Under the pieces are notes generated by a model. The model had not been told where the DNA came from. It saw only the letters and a list, made by a program, of their open reading frames with translations, and did not search any database. A program made the position numbers and the translations under genes. Below are positions 42,841 to 51,067 of a stretch of DNA of 64,000 nt, piece after piece. This DNA comes from DASVEE01 sp036380735. GTDB lineage: Bacteria > Acidobacteriota > Thermoanaerobaculia > Gp7-AA8. The stretch covers positions 62,001 to 126,000 of the forward strand of contig DASVEE010000039.1 in assembly GCA_036380735.1 (NCBI GenBank), in the 5' to 3' direction. Within the stretch, counting starts at the first letter, position 1, and each line of letters starts with the position of its first letter.

Positions 42841-44172
42841 GCCGATCTCCGTTTTCAGCACATCGCGTAGTTCTTCCGCCACGCGTTTGATCTGCTCGGC
42901 GTCTTCGCCTTCGACCATCACGCGCACCTTGTTCTCGGTGCCGGAGTAGCGGACGAGGATGCGGCCGCGGCCGGCGAGCTCCTGCTGGGCTTTGGCGTAG
43001 GCGTCCTGGTAGCGGGGCAGGCTTTCGAGCGGCGGCTTGGAGGCGACCTTCTCGTTGAGCAGGAGCTGCGGCATGGGGTCGAAGGTGTGGAGCCTGGAGA
43101 ACGGCTCGCGCGATTCGGAGAGGACGTGGCCGAAGACGAGGGCGGTGTGGATGCCGTCGCCGGTGGTGTGGACGGCGAGGTCGATGATGTGGCCGGATTG
43201 CTCGCCGCCGAGGAGGGCGCCGCGCTCGATCATCATCTCGAGGACATATTTGTCGCCCACGTTCGCCCGGCAAAGCTCGATCCCCTCGGACGCGAGCTGC
43301 TTCTCGAAGCCGAGGTTGGACATGACCGTGGTGACGACGCAGCCGTTCTTCAGGTCGCCGCTGCGCTTGAGCCAGTGGGCCCAGAGATAGATGATCTCGT
43401 CGCCGTCGCGGATCTTGCCGGCGTCGTCGGCGAAGATGGCGCGGTCGGCGTCACCGTCGAAGGCGACGCCAAAGTCAGCGTGATGGGAGACGACTTCCTG
43501 CGCGAGGCGCTCGGGGTGGAGCGCGCCCGACTGCTCGTTGATGTTGCGGCCGGTCGGCGCGTCGTTGATCACGACGACCTCCGCTCCGGCACGCCGGAAC
43601 ACCTCGGGGCCGATGCGGTACGCGGCGCCGTGGCCCGCGTCGAGAACCACCTTGCGTCCCTTGAGCGCGCTGGGAGGGACGCCGGAGATGAGGAAGCGCT
43701 CGTATGCCTCGATGAGCTCGGGATGGTCGGCGAGCTGGGTGCCGTCGACGGAGACGTCCTCGCGGCGGATGGCGCGGAGCTCGTCCTCGATCTCCTCCTC
43801 GATGGCGTCGGCGAGCTTCATGCCGTCGTGCCCGAAGATCTTGACGCCGTTGTCCTCGAACGGGTTGTGCGAGGCGGAGATGGAGAGGCCGGCCGCGGCG
43901 TCGCTGGTGCGGCAGAGGTAGGCCACGCCGGGCGTGGGGATGACGCCGATGTAGACGGGCTCGCCGCCGCCGGCTTCGATGCCGCTGGCGAGCGCGCCGG
44001 CAATCCCGGGGCCGGACTCGCGTGTGTCCATCCCCATGAGGATCCGCGGACGTGCACCGTTGGTCTGCAGGCGATGCGCGAGCGCTTCGCCGAGGGCGTA
44101 CATCGTGGGTGGATCGAGCGGATACTCATGCGCCCTGGCGCGAATGCCATCCGTTCCGAAGAGGACTCTCAT
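42838..44172 (-). CDS. glmM: Phosphoglucosamine mutase
   Basis: Interconverts glucosamine-6-phosphate and glucosamine-1-phosphate for UDP-GlcNAc, the precursor of peptidoglycan and lipid A. 444 residues. N-terminus RVLFGTDGIRA; phosphoserine loop SISASHNPFEDNG with Ser101; Mg loop FDGDADR; sugar loop GEQSGHII; phosphate loop RYSGTENKVRVMVEG. The start overlaps the cdaR stop as ATGA. The cdaA-cdaR-glmM order is conserved widely, and GlmM inhibits CdaA in characterised species. Confidence 0.96.
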   Translation of the reverse strand: MRVLFGTDGIRARAHEYPLDPPTMYALGEALAHRLQTNGARPRILMGMDTRESGPGIAGALASGIEAGGGEPVYIGVIPTPGVAYLCRTSDAAAGLSISASHNPFEDNGVKIFGHDGMKLADAIEEEIEDELRAIRREDVSVDGTQLADHPELIEAYERFLISGVPPSALKGRKVVLDAGHGAAYRIGPEVFRRAGAEVVVINDAPTGRNINEQSGALHPERLAQEVVSHHADFGVAFDGDADRAIFADDAGKIRDGDEIIYLWAHWLKRSGDLKNGCVVTTVMSNLGFEKQLASEGIELCRANVGDKYVLEMMIERGALLGGEQSGHIIDLAVHTTGDGIHTALVFGHVLSESREPFSRLHTFDPMPQLLLNEKVASKPPLESLPRYQDAYAKAQQELAGRGRILVRYSGTENKVRVMVEGEDAEQIKRVAEELRDVLKTEIG

Positions 44173-44918
44173 TGATCGGTCTCGTTTTCTGGCGACTGTG
44201 TCGTCGTGGTGGTCGTGGTCGTGGTGCCGGTGGTATCGGTGCCGGTGGTGTCGGTGGACGCCGGCCGATTGGGTCCGAACTCGGCCAGTACGGGCACCGT
44301 GACCTGCGTCTGGAGAGGCGAGATCACACGTACGAGCGGTGAGTCGGAAACGACGGCGACGGTCGTGGTGAACGTCCCCGTGCGGCTGGTCATGATAATG
44401 CGTTCGGTGGCGACTTCGCTGAGTTTGAGGATCTGCGACTCGGGGCCGCTGACGAGGGCGCGATCGGGCTGAACCGTGGGATCGCCGATGTTGTAGCCGA
44501 GCGGCGGCGCACCGGCGAGGAACGGACGGATGGGGACGGCGCGCTGGCGCACCTCTTCGACGCGGAAGCGGAACTTGTTGGGCTCGATGGCGAAGACCTC
44601 GACGTCGGGTGGGACGTTGATGGCCTGCGGCCGGAGGGTGATGGTGACCTCGCCGGCCGCGGCGAGCCAGGAGAGGTCGACCGGCACCTCGAGGTTCTGC
44701 GAGGAGACGCCGCGGAGCTCGGAGACGCGGCCGCGCAGGCGGACGTCGACGGTCTCGGGGACGGGCGTGGTGATGAGGAACTTCGGCGGGACGGAGACGA
44801 GCGAGACGGGCGCGGCGAAGGTGCGCTCGCTCGTGCGCTCGCGCCGCGGCGCGGAGACGAAGATCCAGAGGATCGCGGCGAGGAACAGCGCGACGAGCTT
44901 CAGTCCGAGGTTCTTCAT
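44169..44918 (-). CDS. cdaR: CdaR/YbbR-like regulator of diadenylate cyclase
   Basis: 249 residues: one N-terminal membrane segment (LGLKLVALFLAAILWIFVSA), then extracytoplasmic YbbR-type beta repeats (PVSLVSVPPKFLIT..VDVRLRGRVSEL; VDLSWLAAAGEVTITLRPQ), and a Thr/Gly-rich tail TTGTDTTGTTTTTTTTT near the end. CdaR modulates CdaA, its partner encoded just upstream; ATGA overlaps at both ends. The reading frame of folP runs unbroken through cdaA into this gene (see folP). Confidence 0.88.
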   Translation of the reverse strand: MKNLGLKLVALFLAAILWIFVSAPRRERTSERTFAAPVSLVSVPPKFLITTPVPETVDVRLRGRVSELRGVSSQNLEVPVDLSWLAAAGEVTITLRPQAINVPPDVEVFAIEPNKFRFRVEEVRQRAVPIRPFLAGAPPLGYNIGDPTVQPDRALVSGPESQILKLSEVATERIIMTSRTGTFTTTVAVVSDSPLVRVISPLQTQVTVPVLAEFGPNRPASTDTTGTDTTGTTTTTTTTTQSPENETDQ

Positions 44919-45676
44919 CGTGCCCACTCCCGCAGCCGCTGTTCGAGCGCGGCGTGCTCGAGGTTCTCGTGCAGCGTGCCGTCGAAGGCCGCGGCGGTGG
45001 AGCCATTTTCTTCGGAGATGACGATGACGAAGGCGTCGCTCTCTTCGCTGAGGCCGAGGGCGGCGCGGTGGCGGGTGCCGTGGGCGAGCTTCGGATCGGG
45101 GATGGCGGTCAGCGGCAGGAAGACATTCGCGGCGATGATGCGGTTGCCGCGAATGAGCGCCGCGCCGTCGTGCAGCGGACCGTCGGGGGTGAAGATGGCC
45201 ACGAGGAGCTCGGTGGTGAGGACGGCGTCGAGCGGCTTCGCCACGTCGGCCCAGACGCGCAGCGACTGCTTCCCTTCGATGGCGATGAGGGCGCCGATGC
45301 GCTTGGCCGCGAGGATGTCGCAGGCGCCGAGGATGAGGTCGAACGGGATCGGTGAGCTGTCGCGGCGGAAGAGCGCGACGAGGGGGTTGGTGCCCATGCG
45401 TGCGAGCGCGCGGCGGATCTCCTGCTGGAAGAGGATGATCACGGCGAACGGCAGGTAGAAGAGGATCTGCCGCGAGATGGCTTCGAGCGCGGGGAGATCG
45501 AAGGCGCGGGCGATGAAGAAGCTCGACCCGAGGAGCATGAGGCCGATGGAGATCTGCATCGCGCGGGTGCCGCGGATGAGGGCGAGGATGTTGTAGATGA
45601 TGAGCGCGACGATCAGGACATCGACGAGGTCGCGCCACCCGAACTGGAGGTACTGGAGGCGGTCGAGCAGCGTCAC
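44915..45676 (-). CDS. cdaA: Diadenylate cyclase CdaA
   Basis: Makes the second messenger c-di-AMP from two ATP at the membrane. 253 residues: three membrane segments in the first ~85 residues (VDVLIVALIIYNILALI; QISIGLMLLGSSFFIARAF; ILFYLPFAVIILF), then the DAC domain with catalytic DGA (170-172, in LHDGAALI) and RHR (202-204, in GTRHRAALG). GTG 45676 is the start; it lies inside the extended folP frame. Overlaps cdaR by ATGA. c-di-AMP usually controls potassium and osmotic balance and wall homeostasis. Confidence 0.94.
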   Translation of the reverse strand: MTLLDRLQYLQFGWRDLVDVLIVALIIYNILALIRGTRAMQISIGLMLLGSSFFIARAFDLPALEAISRQILFYLPFAVIILFQQEIRRALARMGTNPLVALFRRDSSPIPFDLILGACDILAAKRIGALIAIEGKQSLRVWADVAKPLDAVLTTELLVAIFTPDGPLHDGAALIRGNRIIAANVFLPLTAIPDPKLAHGTRHRAALGLSEESDAFVIVISEENGSTAAAFDGTLHENLEHAALEQRLREWAR

Positions 45677-46526
45677 GCGGCGCCTCCGGCGGCTTTGCGT
45701 TGTCCGTTGTCCGTTGTCCGTGGTGCTGCGCGATCGCCGTCAGGACGTTGAGAAAGTCGACCGTTGGTCTCACGTCGTGGACTCGGATGATCTGGGCGCC
45801 GCCTTCGAAGGCGGCGGCGACGGCGGCGAGGGAGCCGTGCATTCTTGCGGCTCCGCCGGGCTGACCGGTGAGGTGGCCGATGAAGGCTTTGCGCGAGGCG
45901 CCGATCACCAGCGGCGCGAGCCGCGTGTACTCCTCGCAGCGGGCGAGGATCTGGAGGTTGTGGTCGAACGTCTTGCCGAAGCCGATACCGGGATCGATGA
46001 GGATGTTCTCCGGTTTCACGCCGGCGGCGATGGCTGCGTCGCGCCACTGGGCGAGCTCGTGGATCGTGTCGGTGACGACGTCGTCGTAGACGGGGTTGTG
46101 CTGCATCGTGCGCGGCTCGCCGCGCATGTGCATGAGGATCACGGGGACGCCGGTCCTCGCCGCGAGCGGCCGCATGCCGGGATCGCGTGCGAGGGCGCCG
46201 ACGTCATTGATGACGTTCGCCCCGGCCTTCAGCGCCGCCTCGGCCACGGCGGCCTTCATGGTGTCGATGGAGATGGTGACGCTGCTGCGCTTGCGCAGTT
46301 CCTCGATCACGGGGAGGACGCGGTCCAGCTCCACTTCAGCGCTGACGCCCTCGGAACCGGGCCGCGTGGATTCGCCGCCGATGTCGATGATGGCGGCGCC
46401 GTCGGCCTCCATCTGCAGCGCGGCCTCGACCGCGCGGGTGCGGTCGAAGTGGACGCCGCCATCGGAGAACGAGTCGGGCGTCACGTTCAGGATGCCCATC
46501 ACGCGCGGCGTTGACACGGCGGTCAC
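45677..46526 (-). CDS. folP: Dihydropteroate synthase whose frame lacks its own stop codon
   Basis: Joins p-aminobenzoate to dihydropterin-PP in folate synthesis; the sulfonamide target. GTG 46526. Motifs: MGILNVTPDSFSDGG (10-24), GGESTRPGSEG (50-60), SIDTM, NDVGA, LIDPGIGFGKT (176-186), GASRKAFIG (209-217) and IIRVHDV (246-252). The TIM barrel ends near residue 266. After it comes a translated family-B half repeat (QHHGQRTTDN, 45698-45731) and no stop. The same phase stays open through all of cdaA as Arg/Pro/His-rich sequence and joins cdaR in frame, ending at 44169 (785 codons). The coordinate given stops at the cdaA start because the remainder does not look like protein. What the cell really makes is unknown. 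Confidence 0.85.
45698..45731. repeat. Half family-B repeat within the folP 3' coding region
   Basis: GCG then three TTGTCCG heptads and the apex GTGGTGCTGCGC; the other arm is missing. Three heptads are 21 bp, so reading frame is preserved through the tract. Confidence 0.75.
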
Positions 46527-46542
46527 TTTATCTCAGGTGGTG

Positions 46543-46656
46543 CGGGGGGAACGATGGGTACGGCCGTTGTCCGTTGTCCGTTTTCCGTTGTCCGTGCGGT
46601 CTGCCTCCATGCGGCGCAGCACGGAAAACGGACAACGGACAACGGACAACGCGCTA
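46543..46656. repeat. Composite repeat: family-A edge joined to a full family-B hairpin
   Basis: GGGGGGAACGATGGGTA (family-A edge, 46543-46560) runs into heptads TTGTCCG/TTTTCCG, an apex, GCGCAGCACGG and complementary heptads ending ACAACGCGCTAG (46565-46656). The murA stop TAG (46654-46656) is at the right edge; folP starts 17 bp beyond the left edge. Confidence 0.85.
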
Positions 46657-47946
46657 GACGTCCCGTTCCCTCACGATGCTGGCGCCTAGTGCATTCAGCC
46701 GTTCGTCGATGCGTTCGTAGCCGCGGTCGATCTGGTGGACGTTGTGGATGATGCTCTCCCCTTTCGCGCAGAGGGCGGCCAGCAGCAGGGCCATGCCGGC
46801 GCGGATGTCGGGACTGGAGATCTCGGAGCCGTGCAGGCGGGCGCCGCCGACGATGATGGCGCGGTGCGGATCGCACAGGATGATGCGCGCGCCCATGCCG
46901 ATCAATTTGTCGGTGAAGAAGAGGCGCGATTCGAACATCTTCTCGAAGATCATCACCGTCCCCTCGGACTGCGTGGCGATGATGATCATGATCGAGAGGA
47001 GGTCGGCCGGGAAGAGCGGCCACGGGCCGTCGTCGATCTTGGGGACCGCGGCGCCGATGTCGTAGCGAACCCGCAGCTCCTGGTTCTTCGGCACGCGGAT
47101 GTTCCTTCCCTCCGTGATGACGTCGACGCCAAGCTTCTCGAGCATGTGGCGCACGGCGTACATGTGCTCGGGGACGGCGTCCTCGATGAGCAGCTCGCTG
47201 CGGGTGACCGCGGCGAGGCCGATGTAGGAGCCGACCTCGATGTGATCGCTGGCGATGTGGTACTCGCCGCCGTGAAGCGACTCGACCCCTTTGATGCGCA
47301 GGGAGTTGGTGGAGATGCCGTCGATCTGCGCGCCGAGGCCGTTGAGGAAGTGGCAGAGGTCCTGGACGTGCGGCTCGGCGGCGGCGTTATAGATGAGCGT
47401 GTCGCCCTCGGCGAGGACGGCAGCCATGATCGCGTTCTCGGTGGCGGTGACGGACGCCTCGTCGAGGAACATGTTCTTGCCGCGCATGGTGCGCGCTTCC
47501 ATGCGGTACTCGTGTGCCGAGACCTCGATCTGCGCGCCGAGGGCTTCGAGCGCGAGGAGGTGGGTGTCGACGCGGCGGCGGCCGATGGCGTCGCCACCGG
47601 GCTTGGCCACGGCCACGCGGCCGCAACGCGCGAGCAGCGGACCAGCGAGCAGGATCGACGCACGGATCTTGCGCGAGAGGTCGGGATCGGGATCGCAGGA
47701 GATCTCGCCCTTCGCGGTGATGCGGACGACATTGGCCTCCAGCCGCTCGACGGTGGCGCCGAGTCCTTCGAGGATCTGCAGCATGACGCGGACATCCTGG
47801 ATGTCCGGCAGGTTGCGGAGGACGATCGGGTCGTCCGTGAGGAGGCAGGCCGCGAGGATCGGCAGCGCCGCATTCTTGTTACCGCCGGGACGGATCGTCC
47901 CCTCGAGACGCCGGCCACCTTCGACTATGAAACGTTCCATCGCCAT
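46654..47946 (-). CDS. murA: UDP-N-acetylglucosamine 1-carboxyvinyltransferase with Asp at the catalytic Cys position
   Basis: First committed step of peptidoglycan synthesis (enolpyruvyl transfer from PEP to UDP-GlcNAc). 430 residues from ATG 47946. Inside-out alpha/beta barrel with GGNKNAALPILAA (21-33), RASILLAGPLLAR, and NFPADL-like LFPADLLS. The loop that normally reads GGCxIG with the essential Cys is GGDAIG here (Asp119). Asp at this place is known from mycobacteria, chlamydiae and Borrelia and confers fosfomycin insensitivity while keeping activity. TACAAT (47957-47962) lies 10 nt before the start. Head of the line to folP-cdaA-cdaR-glmM, divergent from an MBL-fold gene. Confidence 0.94.
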   Translation of the reverse strand: MAMERFIVEGGRRLEGTIRPGGNKNAALPILAACLLTDDPIVLRNLPDIQDVRVMLQILEGLGATVERLEANVVRITAKGEISCDPDPDLSRKIRASILLAGPLLARCGRVAVAKPGGDAIGRRRVDTHLLALEALGAQIEVSAHEYRMEARTMRGKNMFLDEASVTATENAIMAAVLAEGDTLIYNAAAEPHVQDLCHFLNGLGAQIDGISTNSLRIKGVESLHGGEYHIASDHIEVGSYIGLAAVTRSELLIEDAVPEHMYAVRHMLEKLGVDVITEGRNIRVPKNQELRVRYDIGAAVPKIDDGPWPLFPADLLSIMIIIATQSEGTVMIFEKMFESRLFFTDKLIGMGARIILCDPHRAIIVGGARLHGSEISSPDIRAGMALLLAALCAKGESIIHNVHQIDRGYERIDERLNALGASIVRERDV

Positions 47947-47956
47947 TTGGGCGCGG

Positions 47957-47962
47957 ATTGTA
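47957..47962 (-). promoter_or_regulatory. -10 hexamer of murA
   Basis: TACAAT on the minus strand, 10 nt before ATG 47946; no Shine-Dalgarno. Confidence 0.6.
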
Positions 47963-47975
47963 TCTGGAAGAGGGG

Positions 47976-48072
47976 CGTTGTCCGTTTTCCGTTGTTCGTT
48001 TTCCGTGCTGCGTCCGGCGGCACTCCTCGCGAAGCGCAGCACGGACAACGGAAATCGGACCACGGAAAACGA
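47976..48072. repeat. Family-B palindromic repeat between divergent murA and MBL genes
   Basis: CGTTGTCCGTTTTCCGTTG heptads, apex CCGTGCTGCG, loop, CGCAGCACGG and ACAACGG-type heptads ending AAAACGAGC. It lies upstream of both genes. Confidence 0.88.
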
Positions 48073-48093
48073 GCTGCGCCATGCAACCCCTGC

Positions 48094-48099
48094 TACCAT
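48094..48099 (+). promoter_or_regulatory. -10 hexamer of the MBL-fold gene
   Basis: TACCAT, 8 nt before ATG 48108. Confidence 0.45.
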
Positions 48100-48107
48100 C
48101 ACCATCA

Positions 48108-48917
48108 ATGATCGTCGCCCCGCTGAGCTCGGGCAGTGCCGGCAATTCGTACTACTTCGAGAGCGACGGCACCGCCATCCTCGTCGACGCCGGCCTGGGT
48201 CCGCGGGAGACGAAGAAGCGGCTGGAGCAGGTCGGGCGCGACATCCACAAGCTCGCCGGAATCGTGCTCACGCACGAGCACTCCGATCACATCCACGGCG
48301 CGGAGAAGATCTCGCGGAAGTACGAGATCCCGCTCTATCTGACGAAGGGGACGCTCGCCGCCTCACGGATCGATGAGAACGAGACGAAGACGGTCGTGTT
48401 CCAGAACGACACGTCGTTCACGATCGGCGAGCTGCAGGTGCACGCGCGGCGGACGATCCACGACGCAGCGGATCCGGCGTGCTTCGTCATCGAGGCTCGC
48501 GACGGCACGCGCGTCGGGCTCGCCAGCGATCTCGGCTATGTGGACGAGCCGGTGCTCCAGCATCTCAGCGGCTGCGACGGGCTCTTCTTCGAGTCGAACC
48601 ACGATCTGGACATGCTGCGCATGGGGACGTACCCGTGGTCGCTGAAGCGGCGGATCATGTCCCGCTTCGGACATCTGTCGAACGACGAATCGATGAGCGC
48701 GGTGCAGCGGATGATCGGCGCGGAGCTGAAGACGCTCTGCCTGATCCACCTGTCACAGAAAAATAACCACGAGTCGATCGTGCGCGACATGGCCTCGCGC
48801 GTGGTGAAACGGACCGGCGCGAGGCTCGACCTGAGCATCGCCAAGCAGTTCGAAGCGACCGGCGTGTACGACATCGCGCGCAAGGGTCCGCGCGCGTCGC
48901 AACTGTCGCTGTTCTAG
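48108..48917 (+). CDS. Metallo-beta-lactamase-fold hydrolase (WalJ/YycJ-like)
   Basis: 269 residues. N-terminus PLSSGSAGNSYYFESDG, then the zinc motif THEHSDHIHG (HxHxDH), HDAADPACF, GLASDLGYVD and FESNHDLDML, with a C-terminal HLSQKNNHE. This matches the YycJ/WalJ branch, linked in Firmicutes to cell-wall/DNA-replication coordination; related proteins are exonucleases. Its job here is inferred only. ATG 48108 was chosen over ATG 48081 because of the -10 at 8 nt and because homology starts there. Divergent from murA. Confidence 0.85.
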   Translation: MIVAPLSSGSAGNSYYFESDGTAILVDAGLGPRETKKRLEQVGRDIHKLAGIVLTHEHSDHIHGAEKISRKYEIPLYLTKGTLAASRIDENETKTVVFQNDTSFTIGELQVHARRTIHDAADPACFVIEARDGTRVGLASDLGYVDEPVLQHLSGCDGLFFESNHDLDMLRMGTYPWSLKRRIMSRFGHLSNDESMSAVQRMIGAELKTLCLIHLSQKNNHESIVRDMASRVVKRTGARLDLSIAKQFEATGVYDIARKGPRASQLSLF

Positions 48918-48942
48918 ACGGTTGCGCCCCGGCTGTTCGGGC

Positions 48943-48948
48943 TATGAT
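48943..48948 (+). promoter_or_regulatory. -10 hexamer of purS
   Basis: TATGAT, 7 nt before ATG 48956. Confidence 0.55.
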
Positions 48949-48955
48949 TCGCCCG

Positions 48956-49204
48956 ATGAAAGTCACCGTCACTGTCGAGCTCAAGCCTTCCGTCCTCGAC
49001 CCTCAGGGCAAAGCCATTCAGCACTCGCTCAACTCTCTCGGCTTCGCCGGCGTGGAAGATGTGCGCGTCGGGAAACTGTTTCGATTGACGCTAGCGGAAA
49101 GTGGGCAGCCACGAGAGCAAGTCGAATCGCAGCTTCGGCAGATGTGCGAAAAGCTCCTGGCCAACACGGTCATCGAAAACTTCTCCTACACTCTCGAGGA
49201 GTAA
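48956..49204 (+). CDS. purS: Phosphoribosylformylglycinamidine synthase subunit PurS
   Basis: Small bridging subunit of the three-part FGAM synthase (PurS-PurQ-PurL). 82 residues from ATG 48956: VTVTVELKPSVLDPQGKAI, HSLNSLGFAGVEDVRVGK, CEKLLANTVIENFSY, all typical. An earlier in-frame ATG (48944) would place the -10 inside the gene. Normally next to purQ; here a beta-propeller gene intervenes. Confidence 0.92.
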   Translation: MKVTVTVELKPSVLDPQGKAIQHSLNSLGFAGVEDVRVGKLFRLTLAESGQPREQVESQLRQMCEKLLANTVIENFSYTLEE

Positions 49205-49239
49205 TTCGGACATCCCCGTGCTGCTCACTGCCTCCGCGG

Positions 49240-49245
49240 CATGAT
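49240..49245 (+). promoter_or_regulatory. -10-like hexamer of the propeller gene
   Basis: CATGAT, 7 nt before ATG 49253; weaker than the others. Confidence 0.35.
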
Positions 49246-49252
49246 CCTCTGC

Positions 49253-50344
49253 ATGCGTAAGCTCCTCGCCGTACTGGCTCTGGCTGTCTCCGCTGTCGCG
49301 CAACAGCCGCCGCAGGCGCTGACGGCTGTCTCCACGCGCGACCAGAAGATCGTGAAACGCTGGAACCTGCCGGGCGATCCGCGCGGCGTGGCGATCGGCA
49401 AGGACGGCACGCTCTACGTCGGCCTCGCGGAGCCGCAGGCGGTGATCGCCGTCGATCCGAAGACCGGCGCGATCAGGAAGCGGCTGGTGCTCGACTCGGC
49501 CGAGATCGCGTCGACGAAAGAGCTGGTCACGATGCGTACGAACGCGGAGCGCACGCGGCTCTACATCGCGAACGGCAGCGACGAAAGCGCGACCATCCTC
49601 TCCCTCCCCGACCTCGCCGTCATCCGCGAGATCACGATGGAGGGGGAAGCGATCCGCGACATCCTCCCCGATCCGGCCGGACGCTACCTCTATCTACTCG
49701 GGCGCGACGTGCACGTCTTCGACATCGACGGGCAGACCAACCTGCGCACCATCGAGCTGGATAACCCGATGGCGATCACGACGACGTCGACGGGGGCGCA
49801 GTTCGCGGTCATCGCGACCGAGGATTACGGCAGCGCGAAAGCGACGTCGGTGGCGATCTACGATCCGGCGAACAATTTCGCCGAGGTGACGCGGGAGCCC
49901 ATGCAGACCGACAAGCCGATCGAAGGGGCGATGTTCGCGGCCGGCGATCGCGCCCTCATCGCCTTCGGACGGGAGTACCTGTACGAGAAGGCGGTCGTCT
50001 CGCGTCCGGCGAAGACGCTACAGGGCGGCACGAACGGCGACAGGATGCGCGTGGCATTCGACTTCGGCGACTTCGTGAACAGCGACCGGATCTGCTTACC
50101 CGAGGGGAGCGGACCGCAGGTGGCGACGACCGGCGCGGCGAGCGAACAGCTCTTCTACGCCGAGCGGCGGTGCAGCGTGGGCGCGGGGTTCTCGGGCTCG
50201 CAGCGGCGGGTGACGCCGGCCTCGCTGTACGGGGTGAACGCGTACGCGCTGGTGTACGACGCGTCGACGAACACGCTGGTGGCGACGGACCGCGCGGGGT
50301 TTCTGACGGTGTACAAGGTGCCGCGCGCGGCGGTGGTGAAGTAG
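49253..50344 (+). CDS. Secreted beta-propeller (YVTN/NHL-like) protein
   Basis: 363 residues from ATG 49253. Signal peptide MRKLLAVLALAVSAVAQ. Blade-like repeats follow: GDPRGVAIGKDGTLYVGLAE, QAVIAVDPKTGAIRKRLVL, RTRLYIANGSDESATILSL, GRYLYLLGRDVHVFDIDGQ. No catalytic residues stand out; such proteins bind ligands or other proteins outside the cytoplasm. It sits between purS and purQ with its own -10-like hexamer, and appears to be an insertion into a purine gene pair. Confidence 0.75.
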   Translation: MRKLLAVLALAVSAVAQQPPQALTAVSTRDQKIVKRWNLPGDPRGVAIGKDGTLYVGLAEPQAVIAVDPKTGAIRKRLVLDSAEIASTKELVTMRTNAERTRLYIANGSDESATILSLPDLAVIREITMEGEAIRDILPDPAGRYLYLLGRDVHVFDIDGQTNLRTIELDNPMAITTTSTGAQFAVIATEDYGSAKATSVAIYDPANNFAEVTREPMQTDKPIEGAMFAAGDRALIAFGREYLYEKAVVSRPAKTLQGGTNGDRMRVAFDFGDFVNSDRICLPEGSGPQVATTGAASEQLFYAERRCSVGAGFSGSQRRVTPASLYGVNAYALVYDASTNTLVATDRAGFLTVYKVPRAAVVK

Positions 50345-50356
50345 CCAATCGCAAGA

Positions 50357-50362
50357 TAGACT
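50357..50362 (+). promoter_or_regulatory. -10 hexamer of purQ
   Basis: TAGACT, 6 nt before ATG 50369. Confidence 0.5.
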
Positions 50363-50368
50363 CGGACT

Positions 50369-51064
50369 ATGAAATTCGGCATCGTTCTCCTTCCCGGCTC
50401 GAACTGCGATCACGATGCGATGCACGTGACCAAGGACGTCCTCGGCGCTGACGCGGAGTTCCTGTGGCACAAGGACACGGACCTCAAGGGCGCGGACTGC
50501 GTGATCATCCCCGGCGGCTTCGCGTACGGCGATTACCTGCGCGCGGGAGCGCTGGCGAAGTTCGCGCCGGTCATGGAGCCGATCCGGCGTCACGCCGCGC
50601 AGGGAGGACTGGTCCTCGGGATCTGCAACGGCTTCCAGGTGCTGACGGAAGTGGGGCTGCTGCCGGGCGCGCTGATGCGCAACGAGCATCTGCGCTTCGT
50701 CGCGCGCGACGTGCACATCCGGACCGAGGAGATCGACACGCCGTTCACGAACCAGATGGTCACGGGGCAAGTGGTCCGCGTGCCGGTGGCGCACGGCGAA
50801 GGGAACTACTTCGCCGACGAGGCGACGCTGGATGCGCTGGAACTGAACCGCCAGGTGATCTTCCGCTACTGCGACGCCGACGGCCGCGTGACGGGCGAAG
50901 CGAACCCGAACGGATCGGCGCGGAACATCGCGGGGATCTGCAACGCGCAACGGAACGTGCTGGGGCTGATGCCGCACCCGGAACGGTGTTCGGAATCGAT
51001 CCTGGGCAACGCGGACGGGCTGCTGGTGTTCAAGTCGATCGCGCAGGCGTTCGCGCGGGCGTAG
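50369..51064 (+). CDS. purQ: Phosphoribosylformylglycinamidine synthase subunit PurQ
   Basis: Glutaminase subunit supplying ammonia to PurL in purine synthesis. 231 residues, the small three-component type. Class-I amidotransferase: PGSNCDHDA at the N-terminus, PGGFAYGDYLRAG, nucleophile Cys86 in GICNGFQ, and His203/Glu205 in MPHPER. purL is not in the window. A family-A repeat begins 5 bp after the stop. Confidence 0.95.
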   Translation: MKFGIVLLPGSNCDHDAMHVTKDVLGADAEFLWHKDTDLKGADCVIIPGGFAYGDYLRAGALAKFAPVMEPIRRHAAQGGLVLGICNGFQVLTEVGLLPGALMRNEHLRFVARDVHIRTEEIDTPFTNQMVTGQVVRVPVAHGEGNYFADEATLDALELNRQVIFRYCDADGRVTGEANPNGSARNIAGICNAQRNVLGLMPHPERCSESILGNADGLLVFKSIAQAFARA

Positions 51065-51067
51065 TAG

